A stretch of 20,969 bases of DNA from a virus (IMGVR_UViG_3300025732_000330:1-20969); one strand, 5' to 3'; counted from the first letter of the stretch, positions 5,525-11,424 are shown. Notes: generated from the sequence alone by a model not told the origin. Program-made: numbers and translations.

Positions 5525-6190
5525 TTATTTTAGTTTATTGATTAGATATTGTCCCCATTGATTAGCCATTGCCTCAGCTATGCCAGGAAATGTTTTACTT
5601 CTTACTTTACTTCTTTCTTCTGATTTTAAACTTAATGCCTCTTTATACCAAAGTGGCTGTCTTTTCTTTTTTCCGTTACTTATAAATTCATAAAATTCTC
5701 CTTTATCAACATGAGTTACTTTTTCATCAAATAAATTAGGGCTTGGATTATGATATAATAAAGGTAAATTTTTTAACCATAGACAAGTTGACTTCTGGGC
5801 TTTATCACCAAAATAATAAGGCTGAATAATTTGATCCGGCTTTCTATATATTTTGCTCATTATTCCTATCGGATTTTCAATAGCTATTCTTTCTATTGGT
5901 GCGTTGACCATTGCCATAAAGAAATCTATACCTTGTTGTTGTCTGCCATCTTTTTGTTTTTGCTCAAACCATTGTGATCCACTTACAGCAAGATGTGTGC
6001 AAGGTGGAAAAGCTATCATCGCATCCCATCCATTGTAAATAATATCAAATACATTTCCTTTATAATGTTTTGCTTTTGGGTTTCTATTTTCTTGCAAATC
6101 ACAGCTCCAGGCATCAAATCCTAATTGTTCAAATCTGCCTCTTACTTCATCACTTTCTTCACAAGCAATAAGTATTTTAATTTTACTCAT
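5525..6190 (-). CDS. Phage C5-cytosine methyltransferase-like protein
   Basis: This 221-residue protein has the hallmarks of a compact phage family related to DNA cytosine-5 methyltransferases. An N-terminal ILIACEESDEVRGRFEQLG takes the SAM-site position, a strand ends in DL (31-32), FPPCTHLAVSG holds the Pro-Cys catalytic pair (62-64), and ENP lies at 105-107. KSTCLWLKNLP (133-143) and the ending FPGIAEAMANQWGQYL act like motif X. Full C5 enzymes have about 300 or more residues with a separate target-recognition domain, so this one has a reduced recognition part. Likely roles are methylation or another modification of phage DNA; activity is unproven. It starts 1 base after the ATPase gene ends. 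Confidence 0.75.
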   Translation of the reverse strand: MSKIKILIACEESDEVRGRFEQLGFDAWSCDLQENRNPKAKHYKGNVFDIIYNGWDAMIAFPPCTHLAVSGSQWFEQKQKDGRQQQGIDFFMAMVNAPIERIAIENPIGIMSKIYRKPDQIIQPYYFGDKAQKSTCLWLKNLPLLYHNPSPNLFDEKVTHVDKGEFYEFISNGKKKRQPLWYKEALSLKSEERSKVRSKTFPGIAEAMANQWGQYLINKLK

Positions 6191-6191
6191 A

Positions 6192-7115
6192 TCAAAATGG
6201 TAAATCGTTTTGTGGTTCTAAAATGTTTCTAATCTGATCTTCTGTTGTATCGAATCCGGTCCAGTCTTTTCGGAATGTGAACCTTATCGGATCCTGATAG
6301 CTTGTCGGATATCCTCCGCCTTCCGTGTTTCTTACTTTGTCGATGAATAGCAAACTCACATATCTTTCATCTGTGTCCATAGCGTATAAGTTCCGGTGAA
6401 TTACCATCACGTCATCTGACTTGTTAATAAACTTTCCTCCGCCTTCGGTATCGCTTGCCATTGGTCTTGGTACTTCTCCGTTCTTGTCTGGCTTCACTCT
6501 TTGGCTTTCAGTAACTGTGTGGCAATTCAAGAAAATTGATATTCCAGTATTCTTACAAAAAATTCGAAAGTCTTCGATTGCTTCATAGTCATATTCGTGT
6601 GAATTTAACTTCCTATCTTTTTTTAGTGAGTTGTACGGATCGATAAATACTATGTCAGGTTTGAATCCTATATCTTCAGCTATTCCTATTTGCTCCAATA
6701 TATCTCGGTAAGTGTATTGCTTAACGTGTTTAATGAATAACGCCTGCTTCCGTAGGAAATCAAAGTACTTATTGTGTTGGTCCGTTTGAAAAGTAAATCC
6801 TAAAATCAATCTCGCTAACTGACTTACTTTATTCTCGGCTGAATAAATCATTATCTTTTTTGTTCTTATCAACCGTGAAAGCAGATAGGTAATCAAAGTT
6901 GTTTTACCTACGTTTGAATGCCCTACTATTGTAGTAAGTTGTCCTTGCTTAAAAGGGCAATGCTCGTCTAATCTTTTGTGTCCGTATTTGGTAACGTCCC
7001 ACTTTATGCCTGTCATTATTTCTTTTTCGTAATCGTCTGGATTCTCAAAAAAGTCTTTGCCAGGATTAAAGTCTTCAAGTAATAACTGTTGCTTAATCTT
7101 TTCTGCGAAGCTCAT
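6192..7115 (-). CDS. DnaB/KaiC-like RecA-fold ATPase, probable replicative helicase
   Basis: The 307-residue protein has Walker A GHSNVGKT (65-72), a YSAEN stretch (91-95), Walker B PDIVFIDP (153-160), LNCHT (196-200), GGGKF with SDDVMVIHR (225-241), and a KVRNTEGGG loop (260-268). This is the RecA-type core of DnaB helicases and KaiC-like ATPases. It lacks the DnaB N-terminal domain. Position directly after the initiator and a small helical gene matches the initiator-loader-helicase order of phage replication modules, so a replicative helicase is the best guess. The protein ends in PQNDLPF, an SSB-type tail also seen in the 79-residue protein at 3505-3744. It overlaps the gene upstream by 23 bases. 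Confidence 0.8.
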   Translation of the reverse strand: MSFAEKIKQQLLLEDFNPGKDFFENPDDYEKEIMTGIKWDVTKYGHKRLDEHCPFKQGQLTTIVGHSNVGKTTLITYLLSRLIRTKKIMIYSAENKVSQLARLILGFTFQTDQHNKYFDFLRKQALFIKHVKQYTYRDILEQIGIAEDIGFKPDIVFIDPYNSLKKDRKLNSHEYDYEAIEDFRIFCKNTGISIFLNCHTVTESQRVKPDKNGEVPRPMASDTEGGGKFINKSDDVMVIHRNLYAMDTDERYVSLLFIDKVRNTEGGGYPTSYQDPIRFTFRKDWTGFDTTEDQIRNILEPQNDLPF

Positions 7116-7407
7116 TGAAATAGTATTTTAGATGTTCAGATTGTTCTTCAATAATCGCCCGATACTTTGCGCCTTGTTCGTATGTTTGAAAGTCTTTGGC
7201 TATTTCAAGTAATATCCCGTGAATGTATTCTATTGTCTCACTTGCTACTTCGTTAATCTCAGCGTCTGTAATTAGTAGCTTTTTAACTTCATCGTTATGT
7301 TTTTCTTTTGCTAACTTCTCAACGGATCGCTTTTGTACAGTCAGAAGGCTTTTAAGTTTGCCTGCCTTGTTAGGCCAGAGCTGAGTAAGTTCGTAGTATT
7401 TGTTCAT
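7093..7407 (-). CDS. Helical protein between initiator and helicase genes
   Basis: The 104-residue product is Lys/Glu/Leu-rich and predicted helical, with a likely coiled coil in LLTVQKRSVEKLAKEKHNDEV and a second helical region around ETIEYIHGILLEIAKDF. No enzyme motif is seen. It is coupled to the initiator gene by an ATGA overlap at 7404-7407 and overlaps the ATPase start by 23 bases. The location fits a helicase-loading or bridging factor, but only context supports that. Confidence 0.6.
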   Translation of the reverse strand: MNKYYELTQLWPNKAGKLKSLLTVQKRSVEKLAKEKHNDEVKKLLITDAEINEVASETIEYIHGILLEIAKDFQTYEQGAKYRAIIEEQSEHLKYYFNELRRKD

Positions 7408-8096
7408 CGCTTAAAACTTTTTTCAACAAATAATTGCATATCATTAAACAGATGCTGAAAGTCATCATAAGATTTTCCGTTTCTATCTACCAGGAATTTC
7501 TTTGTAAACTCTGGCCTTTGGATATGGCTCATGTTTATGTGGTAGTACTCTGTCAAACCATCCTCACCATTTAGTCGGTATTTTATTGATCCGAGAGTTT
7601 TGGGTTGTATTGTTACATATTTGTCTGAGTGTTTTCCAAGTATTTGGATTGATTGATTATTTACAATTTCATGGGGGTTAACAGAATTGTTTACCATATC
7701 ATTATTTATATATTCTTCTTTGACTATTAATCTTATATTATTATGGTTAACAGAATCGTTTACCCCCCCTATGCTTTTTTGTTTACCCCCTATTGACGAA
7801 TTTGCTAAGGCCTCATGGTTTAATCTTAGTCTTCTTTGGCTTCCATTATTTGTAATTTCTTCAAACTTTATAATCCATTCAGCCTTTATAAGTTCATTAA
7901 TTAATCGGCTTATTGTCAGCTCGTGCATACCAAATAACTCAGATATGTAAGCATTTGAAGCAAAGCAATATCCTCTTTGATTTGCCAGGTTTCCAATAAT
8001 TCCAAAAAGTAACTTAGCGTTTGGAGTTAATCTTTCATCCATTAAAACAGCTGTTGGAACTACAACATAATATCCAAATCCTACTTTTTCCTCCAT
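7404..8096 (-). CDS. HTH replication initiator (lambda O-like organisation)
   Basis: From Met at 8096 (MEEKVGFGYYVVVPTAVL) the product has 230 residues. The open frame extends up to 8210, but the extra part covers a terminator hairpin and does not fit the family, so the inner start is chosen. Residues 14-80 form a winged helix (LTPNAKLLFGIIGNLAN, YISELFGMHELTISRLINELIKAEWI) of the type found in phage replisome organisers. A low-complexity Asn/Val-rich linker (about 100-155) separates it from a C-terminal domain. The linker DNA holds dyad repeats and an AT-rich core that look like an origin (7676-7795), as in lambda O. The next genes (helical protein, ATPase) are coupled to it. Confidence 0.75.
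   Translation of the reverse strand: MEEKVGFGYYVVVPTAVLMDERLTPNAKLLFGIIGNLANQRGYCFASNAYISELFGMHELTISRLINELIKAEWIIKFEEITNNGSQRRLRLNHEALANSSIGGKQKSIGGVNDSVNHNNIRLIVKEEYINNDMVNNSVNPHEIVNNQSIQILGKHSDKYVTIQPKTLGSIKYRLNGEDGLTEYYHINMSHIQRPEFTKKFLVDRNGKSYDDFQHLFNDMQLFVEKSFKR
7676..7764. repeat. Pair of 20-bp near-palindromic direct repeats
   Basis: The copies at 7676-7695 and 7745-7764 differ at one base (T or C at the 14th base). They are in the same reading frame and encode MVNNSVN and GVNDSVN. The half-site GTTTACC occurs a third time at 7781-7787. Confidence 0.85.
7676..7795. other. Candidate replication origin within the initiator gene
   Basis: Two 20-bp copies of GGTTAACAGAATYGTTTACC lie at 7676-7695 and 7745-7764, 69 bp apart. 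Each is a near dyad, GGTnAAC-6-GTTnACC. The 49 bp between them have only about 12% G+C. A third half-site, GTTTACCCCCTAT, follows at 7781-7793. Repeated sites beside an unwinding-prone core, placed in the coding linker of an initiator, match the design of the lambda origin. Not proven; the protein repeat (VNxSVN) could by itself account for part of the similarity. Confidence 0.55.
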
Positions 8097-8097
8097 A

Positions 8098-8155
8098 AAA
8101 TAAAAAAGCCACTTGGTAACCTTTCCCCCCGACAGGTACTCGGCTCCCAAATGGC
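8098..8155 (-). terminator. Intrinsic terminator just ahead of the initiator start
   Basis: On the minus strand GCCATTTGG (8155-8147) pairs with CCAAGTGGC (8116-8108), nine pairs with one G-U, followed by a U-rich run (8107-8098). The large loop can form an inner ACCT/AGGT stem (8119-8122 with 8134-8137). The initiator ATG at 8096 follows at once, so this may work as an attenuator for replication genes. Confidence 0.7.
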
Positions 8156-8207
8156 GAATCTGATTTTTTAATCGTTGGTCGGGACAACGTGCAATTCTAT
8201 TGCTCCA
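8098..8207 (-). ncRNA. Candidate structured leader or small RNA upstream of the initiator
   Basis: On the minus strand this stretch contains a row of hairpins: GCAAT/ATTGC (8203-8191), CGTTG/CAACG (8189-8173), GATT/AATC (8173-8162) and the terminator (8155-8108). A -7 box TAAATTTG (8208-8215) precedes it. The result would be an RNA of about 105 bases that stops just before the initiator ATG. It could be an attenuating leader, a small regulatory RNA, or part of the origin region. Confidence 0.4.
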
Positions 8208-8239
8208 CAAATTTAGAAATTATAACACTGAATATCAAG
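8208..8239 (-). promoter_or_regulatory. Promoter-like CTTG-N20-TAAATTTG
   Basis: A perfect TAnnTTTG -7 box (8208-8215) lies 20 bases from a CTTG (8236-8239), one base off the TTTG consensus for Bacteroidota -33 elements. It overlaps the stop codon of the gene at 8213-8473 and points at the hairpin array and initiator gene. Confidence 0.45.
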
Positions 8240-8473
8240 CCTTTTGAGTTCTAATTTAATCTTATCAATCCAGGCAGAATCGTAAGTATCGTAAGGATCT
8301 AAGCATATACATAGACTCCGGACCAAGTAAACAGCCATTCCTTTATTTCGCTCGGTTAGTAGAGATAAATTCATCACCAGAATTCCTATCAAATAATCTC
8401 TTTGAGTTTCATTTGCTATCTCTGTAAACGTATTAAACTCTAAATTTATCGGTTCAATCTGATAAGTATCCAT
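8213..8473 (-). CDS. Hypothetical protein
   Basis: The 86-residue product begins MDTYQIEPINLEFNTF and contains hydrophobic helices (RDYLIGILVMNLSLL, GMAVYLVRSLCICL) and a final helix WIDKIKLELKRLDIQC. The helices are interrupted by polar residues, so a soluble helical bundle is more likely than a membrane protein. No family is recognised. The leader reads AATAAGCC before the ATG, a variant of the recurrent word in this window. It overlaps the membrane-protein gene upstream by 28 bases. Confidence 0.55.
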   Translation of the reverse strand: MDTYQIEPINLEFNTFTEIANETQRDYLIGILVMNLSLLTERNKGMAVYLVRSLCICLDPYDTYDSAWIDKIKLELKRLDIQCYNF

Positions 8474-8646
8474 AGGCTTATTATGTTTGATATTACTAAA
8501 GTAAAATACATCGTACTTGTTTTGATTAATACCTCTTCAATATCGAACCGATAACTCATTACGATGAGTAAAATGAAGAGCCATATTGAGGAAATAAGTC
8601 CCCAAATTAAAATACCTCTAATCGTTTTTGGGTCTGTAGGTTTCAT
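8446..8646 (-). CDS. Small two-span membrane protein
   Basis: The 66-residue product starts MKPTDPKTIRG and has two hydrophobic spans, about residues 10-31 (GILIWGLISSIWLFILLIVM) and 45-62 (MYFTLVISNIISLWILI), with a charged connection containing DIEE. Size and topology fit small phage membrane proteins such as holin-like or exclusion factors, but its place among replication genes argues against lysis. The ATG is preceded by AATAACC. No family is assigned. Confidence 0.55.
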   Translation of the reverse strand: MKPTDPKTIRGILIWGLISSIWLFILLIVMSYRFDIEEVLIKTSTMYFTLVISNIISLWILIRLNR

Positions 8647-8803
8647 AGGTTATTGATTTTTTAGTCATTTCTTTAAGTCGTTTTTCTAATTTCTGTTTTG
8701 TCTTTTCTGAGTACTGCGGATTATCACGCCAGTAACACAGCTCACCACTTAACCACTTGTTGTTCTTAAGATAGTGAAGGTCTTCCTTAGTTGAGTATTT
8801 CAT
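8618..8803 (-). CDS. Small basic hypothetical protein
   Basis: The 61-residue product starts MKYSTKEDLHYLKNNKWLSG, has a single CYWRDNPQYSEKTKQKLEKRLKEM helix-rich middle and ends ETYRPKND. It is Lys-rich and predicted helical. No family is recognised. It overlaps its neighbours on both sides (17 and 29 bases), consistent with one compact early operon. Confidence 0.5.
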   Translation of the reverse strand: MKYSTKEDLHYLKNNKWLSGELCYWRDNPQYSEKTKQKLEKRLKEMTKKSITYETYRPKND

Positions 8804-8996
8804 TTTTTAAAAGATGGGTTATTAGTTGAAATCTGTTTTTAACATTGTATCTCTTTACCAGGTTTACTGTATGACAGCGGATTGATAAGTTAGTTCTGTT
8901 CATTTTTTCGCTAATCTCCGGAATACTGTAACCTTCAACAAGTAAGTTTTTAAGTTGCTTCGCTTCGTCATCAGTTAATGCTTTTCGTGTTCTCAT
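8787..8996 (-). CDS. Small HTH DNA-binding protein (LuxR-like helix-turn-helix)
   Basis: The 69-residue product is one HTH unit: ALTDDEAKQLKNLLVEGYSI, then PEISEKMNRTNLSIRCHTVN as the turn and recognition helix, and VKRYNVKNRFQLITHLL. This resembles the C-terminal DNA-binding domain of LuxR/NarL-type regulators (L-t-x-x-E, G-x-s-x-x-E-I-a, V-x-x-h-x-x-n-i-x-x-K-x-x-v-x-n-R-x-x-L). There is no receiver domain. It could regulate the early operon or the lysis promoter. It overlaps the YqaJ-like gene by 4 bases (ATGA), so it is made together with recombination proteins. Confidence 0.75.
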   Translation of the reverse strand: MRTRKALTDDEAKQLKNLLVEGYSIPEISEKMNRTNLSIRCHTVNLVKRYNVKNRFQLITHLLKNEILN

Positions 8997-9667
8997 AATA
9001 ATTTCAAATACTCTTGTTTTAGTTTTTCTGCTTTTTCAATCTTTTCTATAATCTGGTCGTGTACTTTCTGGTCCTTTGGACAGCTTAGAATTATCATTCG
9101 TTCCTCTAAAGAAATATCTGAGAAGTCATGATCTATAGCACTCGTGTAAGTGTCTACGAATTGCTCCGCCAGGTAATAACATAAGAAAGCTGAATCGCAT
9201 TTAGTCGCTAACATCTGCATCTGAAGCTGATAAAAATACTTGCTTTCAATCTCTGCGCCTTCCTTATAGCTTATTTTTAAATCGAAGAAAGTTCCAGGCT
9301 GAGGACATTTAATATCACACACAGCGATAATATCTAATCCGTCATAAAGTACTCCGTCTGGTGATGCTCCGGAGTATTCATTAATCGGAAAGAATTGCTT
9401 TGATATTAAGGACCAGTCATTTTTAGTTATCAGTTTAAACTTTTCAAATGCTTCTGCCTCGGTAATTATTCCGTGTTCCATTGCCTTGTTCACGATATTT
9501 TCACGATAGCCATATTTCTGTTCGATGGCTTTAGATTTGATATAACCTTTGGCGGTTTCTGAAAAGTTGCCTACGTCTTTATTAGCCTTTGTCTTTGGCT
9601 CTACAAATAGTTTGTAAATCTCTGAAGCTGTAAAACGTCCGATTCTTTGCTCTAAAAAAGTATTCAT
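8993..9667 (-). CDS. YqaJ/lambda-exonuclease-like recombination nuclease
   Basis: The 224-residue protein has the order of the YqaJ/lambda Exo nuclease family. An N-terminal IGRFTASEIYKL comes first, then EHGIITEAEA (64-73), GASPDG with Asp104, CDIKCPQP with Asp118 and Lys120, and YFYQLQMQM with Gln147. The Asp...DxK pair is the PD-(D/E)xK active site; Asp is used where Glu is more usual. Such enzymes resect double-strand ends 5' to 3' and work with an annealing protein, here the ERF gene encoded just upstream. Length matches lambda Exo (226). It overlaps the small gene upstream by 4 bases, so ERF, the 64-residue protein and the nuclease form one coupled block. Confidence 0.85.
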   Translation of the reverse strand: MNTFLEQRIGRFTASEIYKLFVEPKTKANKDVGNFSETAKGYIKSKAIEQKYGYRENIVNKAMEHGIITEAEAFEKFKLITKNDWSLISKQFFPINEYSGASPDGVLYDGLDIIAVCDIKCPQPGTFFDLKISYKEGAEIESKYFYQLQMQMLATKCDSAFLCYYLAEQFVDTYTSAIDHDFSDISLEERMIILSCPKDQKVHDQIIEKIEKAEKLKQEYLKLL

Positions 9668-9858
9668 TGCTTTTCGGTTTGGTGATAGATTGCTAATAAA
9701 GTTTCATCGTCATATTTGATTCCTACCGGATCCACCAGGTAGGTACCATCATTCCTTCTGAATACATAGAAAAAGAAATCTCTGTATCGGTCGGAAAGTT
9801 CAAGCGCATAATTTACTGCCATCCGCTCAGATTGAAATTTTTGGCTTAAATCCATCAC
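9664..9858 (-). CDS. Small protein between annealing protein and nuclease
   Basis: The 64-residue product begins MMDLSQKFQSERMAVNYALEL, then has strand-like FFFYVFRRNDGTYLVDPVG and a short helix DDETLLAIYHQ. It resembles a small alpha-beta fold, but no family is recognised. It is joined by 4-base overlaps to both the ERF gene and the YqaJ-like gene, so a role linked to recombination is plausible from context only. Confidence 0.55.
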   Translation of the reverse strand: MMDLSQKFQSERMAVNYALELSDRYRDFFFYVFRRNDGTYLVDPVGIKYDDETLLAIYHQTEKQ

Positions 9859-10385
9859 TTTATTTCGTTTTTACGTTCAGCAAATAACTTCTTAAGACTT
9901 GCATTAGATTCTACTGAGTCCTTGTTTTGGTTGTAAAGGTTCAGAAGTTCCGGCATTGTTTTGCAGTTTTTCAACTCAAGGATAAACTCAGAATGATCAT
10001 CGTTTCCGTGAGTGTTTGTAGCATCTGCATCTTTATTGTCATCCAAACAGAACAGGCCAGACAAAGCATACTTTCGAGCATATGAGCTTGAACTTCCGGT
10101 AATCTGAGATCCGTCCATTCCTTTTTTTGTTTCTTCTTCTCGTGCGTAAGATGTTGACGTGTATGTACTTGTTCCGTCTGTTAACGTGGCAGTTGCTTTG
10201 ATATAAAAGCGGTTGCCCATTAGTACAACCTCGTCGCTGACAGTTAGCCAGAAGCCAAGCGGATTAATCACAGGCTTTACTGCTTCCATAATGTCCTCAG
10301 CGGATCGATACTTGTACTTTCCGAAGTTGTTAAATTGTCCCTTTGGTGCCTTGACCAAAGACTGGATTTTTGCAAGTGTATTCAT
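9855..10385 (-). CDS. erf: ERF-family single-strand annealing protein
   Basis: The 176-residue protein matches the ERF family of phage annealing proteins (P22 Erf-like). KYKYRSAEDIMEAVKP (23-38) comes first, then strand pairs around GFWLTVSDEVV and FYIKATATLTDG, and the hallmark QITGSSSSYARKYALSGLF followed by LDDNKDADA (117-126). The C-terminal third is an acidic and helical tail. ERF proteins bind ssDNA and pair complementary strands. The exonuclease gene follows closely, making a two-component recombination system, and NinG lies further along. The ATG is preceded by ATAACC. The assignment is strong; the tail is shorter than in P22 Erf. Confidence 0.9.
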   Translation of the reverse strand: MNTLAKIQSLVKAPKGQFNNFGKYKYRSAEDIMEAVKPVINPLGFWLTVSDEVVLMGNRFYIKATATLTDGTSTYTSTSYAREEETKKGMDGSQITGSSSSYARKYALSGLFCLDDNKDADATNTHGNDDHSEFILELKNCKTMPELLNLYNQNKDSVESNASLKKLFAERKNEIK

Positions 10386-10388
10386 AGG

Positions 10389-10580
10389 TTATAATTGTTT
10401 CCATTCTTGTTCGTTCTTCTCAATCAGTTTAAGTAAATACTCACGGACTGAAAGCATCTCTTTTCTGTAATTTTCGATGTCCTGATATTTATCAAGCATC
10501 TCTGTTTCAAATTGAATCTTGTCTGAAAGTGCCTTGCACATTCCTTTATAAGATCCGATAATTCCTGGCATTGAGTTCAT
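10389..10580 (-). CDS. Small helical hypothetical protein
   Basis: Starting at ATG 10580 the product has 63 residues, MNSMPGIIGSYKGMCKALSD, then a long helix (IQFETEMLDKYQDIENYRKEM) and LLKLIEKNEQEWKQL. The open frame reaches up to 10661, but the ATG at 10580 overlaps the stop codon of the upstream gene (ATGA), so the shorter form is preferred. The composition suggests a coiled coil. It lies directly before the ERF gene. No known family. Confidence 0.6.
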   Translation of the reverse strand: MNSMPGIIGSYKGMCKALSDKIQFETEMLDKYQDIENYRKEMLSVREYLLKLIEKNEQEWKQL

Positions 10581-10792
10581 TTTAGTTTTATGGTTATTTT
10601 GTTTTGTTTTATTATAAATTGTTCGCAGTATTCGTAAGCCATACCTAAAGCCATATTCCAATTCGCTACCTCTTTTTCTATCTCTTCATCTCTGAAGTAA
10701 TGGACGGTGTAGATTATTTTCTGATTTTCCCAGACGTAGAATGTACCTGTAACTCCGTCCTCTTGTTCTTCTTCAGTTATGAAATATTTCAT
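10577..10792 (-). CDS. Small hypothetical protein
   Basis: From ATG 10792 the product has 71 residues: MKYFITEEEQEDGVTGTFYV, strand-like IIYTVHYFRDEE, then a helix with WNMALGMAYEYCEQF. The frame stays open up to 10978, but that part overlaps the upstream gene for 200 bases and does not look like protein, so the inner start is chosen. It overlaps the upstream gene by 20 bases and is coupled to the next by ATGA. Function is unknown. Confidence 0.6.
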   Translation of the reverse strand: MKYFITEEEQEDGVTGTFYVWENQKIIYTVHYFRDEEIEKEVANWNMALGMAYEYCEQFIIKQNKITIKLK

Positions 10793-11060
10793 TGTAGTCT
10801 GTGTTGTGTCGTTGCATATATGATATTCCTCTGAGTCCTTGATATTGTTCCTGTAGCTTTTGCCGGCACCTTCGGATTGACTCCGCTGAAGTGAATTTAC
10901 CAACTGAGAACGACTTAAGAAAATCAAGCGCAGTAATATTATCAGATCTTTCCATTTCATTGTACCAAATTTTAGCAATTAATAAATTATCGTTATCTCT
11001 TGTCCTGGCATCTTCATTTAGTTGCTTCAGGACTTTGTCTATAGTTTTAACTTGGGTCAT
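10773..11060 (-). CDS. Phage protein of the TRDNDxLL type, possibly DNA-binding
   Basis: The 95-residue protein begins MTQVKTIDKVLKQL, then EDARTRDNDNLLIAKIWYNE, DFLKSFSVGKFTSAESIRRCR and QKLQEQYQGLRGISYMQRH. The V-L...TRD-D-LL...S-IRR-R-k-LQE...LRG pattern recalls small proteins that recur in Bacteroidota phages. The Arg-rich second half could bind nucleic acid. Function is not known to me. The start is the only good one and overlaps the upstream gene by 14 bases. Confidence 0.65.
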   Translation of the reverse strand: MTQVKTIDKVLKQLNEDARTRDNDNLLIAKIWYNEMERSDNITALDFLKSFSVGKFTSAESIRRCRQKLQEQYQGLRGISYMQRHNTDYNEIFHN

Positions 11061-11298
11061 AATCGTTCCAATTTTTCCAGTGATTTTCGCAAAGCTTTTT
11101 ATTCACATGGTCGTAATTGTATTTTAGATAAATCGCAATTATTTGGTTTTGTTCTTCGGTGAAGTTATAGGTATCCCATGTAATATCATACGCCTCAATG
11201 TCTCCGCTTTCTTCACCTCGTCCGCTTCCGTCATCTTGAAAACTGCAGTCTAAATCTGGCTCAAGTAAATCAGTAAGGTATTCAATCTCTATTTTCAT
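11047..11298 (-). CDS. Acidic hypothetical protein
   Basis: The 83-residue product starts MKIEIEYLTDLLEPDLDCSF, is rich in Asp and Glu (DDGSGRGEESGDIEAYD) and ends with an aromatic NHWKNWNDYDPS. It has a helix around EEQNQIIAIYLKYNYDHV. The strong negative charge of its first half could indicate DNA mimicry or a protein-binding surface, but no family is recognised. It overlaps the 38-residue membrane-peptide frame upstream by 17 bases. Confidence 0.55.
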   Translation of the reverse strand: MKIEIEYLTDLLEPDLDCSFQDDGSGRGEESGDIEAYDITWDTYNFTEEQNQIIAIYLKYNYDHVNKKLCENHWKNWNDYDPS

Positions 11299-11398
11299 TT
11301 TTGATATCGTTTTCGATTTGTGAATATGTTTTATGTGTAGGTACCGGAGTGAACTTAACTAAGAACCATCCGAGAATAAAAAAGATTATTAGTATCAT
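11282..11398 (-). CDS. 38-residue membrane-anchored peptide
   Basis: An ATG at 11398 opens a 38-codon frame beginning MILIIFFILGWFLVKFTPVP and ending DIKNENRD. Residues 2-14 are almost wholly hydrophobic, followed by a polar, charged tail, as in a signal-anchored peptide. It overlaps the following gene by 17 bases and fills the gap between two accepted genes. It begins just after a weak hairpin-plus-U-run (11399-11424). It may be real, but short AT-rich frames are easily produced by chance. Confidence 0.45.
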   Translation of the reverse strand: MILIIFFILGWFLVKFTPVPTHKTYSQIENDIKNENRD

Positions 11399-11424
11399 AA
11401 AAAATATGCGTTGAAGAGTCGCAT
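11399..11424 (-). terminator. Weak terminator-like hairpin after the first early gene
   Basis: On the minus strand ATGCG (11424-11420) pairs with CGCAT (11410-11406) around a 9-base loop, followed by a T-rich run (A, then six T). The stem has only 5 bp, so it might act as a pause or attenuator rather than a full stop. Confidence 0.35.

Noticed and set aside
45-6190. Complete phosphorothioation (Dnd) or BREX-like defence island
   Set aside because: Only a PP-loop protein and methylases are present; the other needed genes are absent and the context is phage replication.
8097-8210. N-terminal extension of the initiator (38 residues from 8210)
   Set aside because: The segment coincides with hairpins and a terminator and does not look like the family; ATG 8096 gives the expected start.
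10793-10978. N-terminal extension of the 71-residue protein up to 10978
   Set aside because: It overlaps the upstream conserved-looking gene by 200 bases; the inner start at 10792 gives a normal short overlap.
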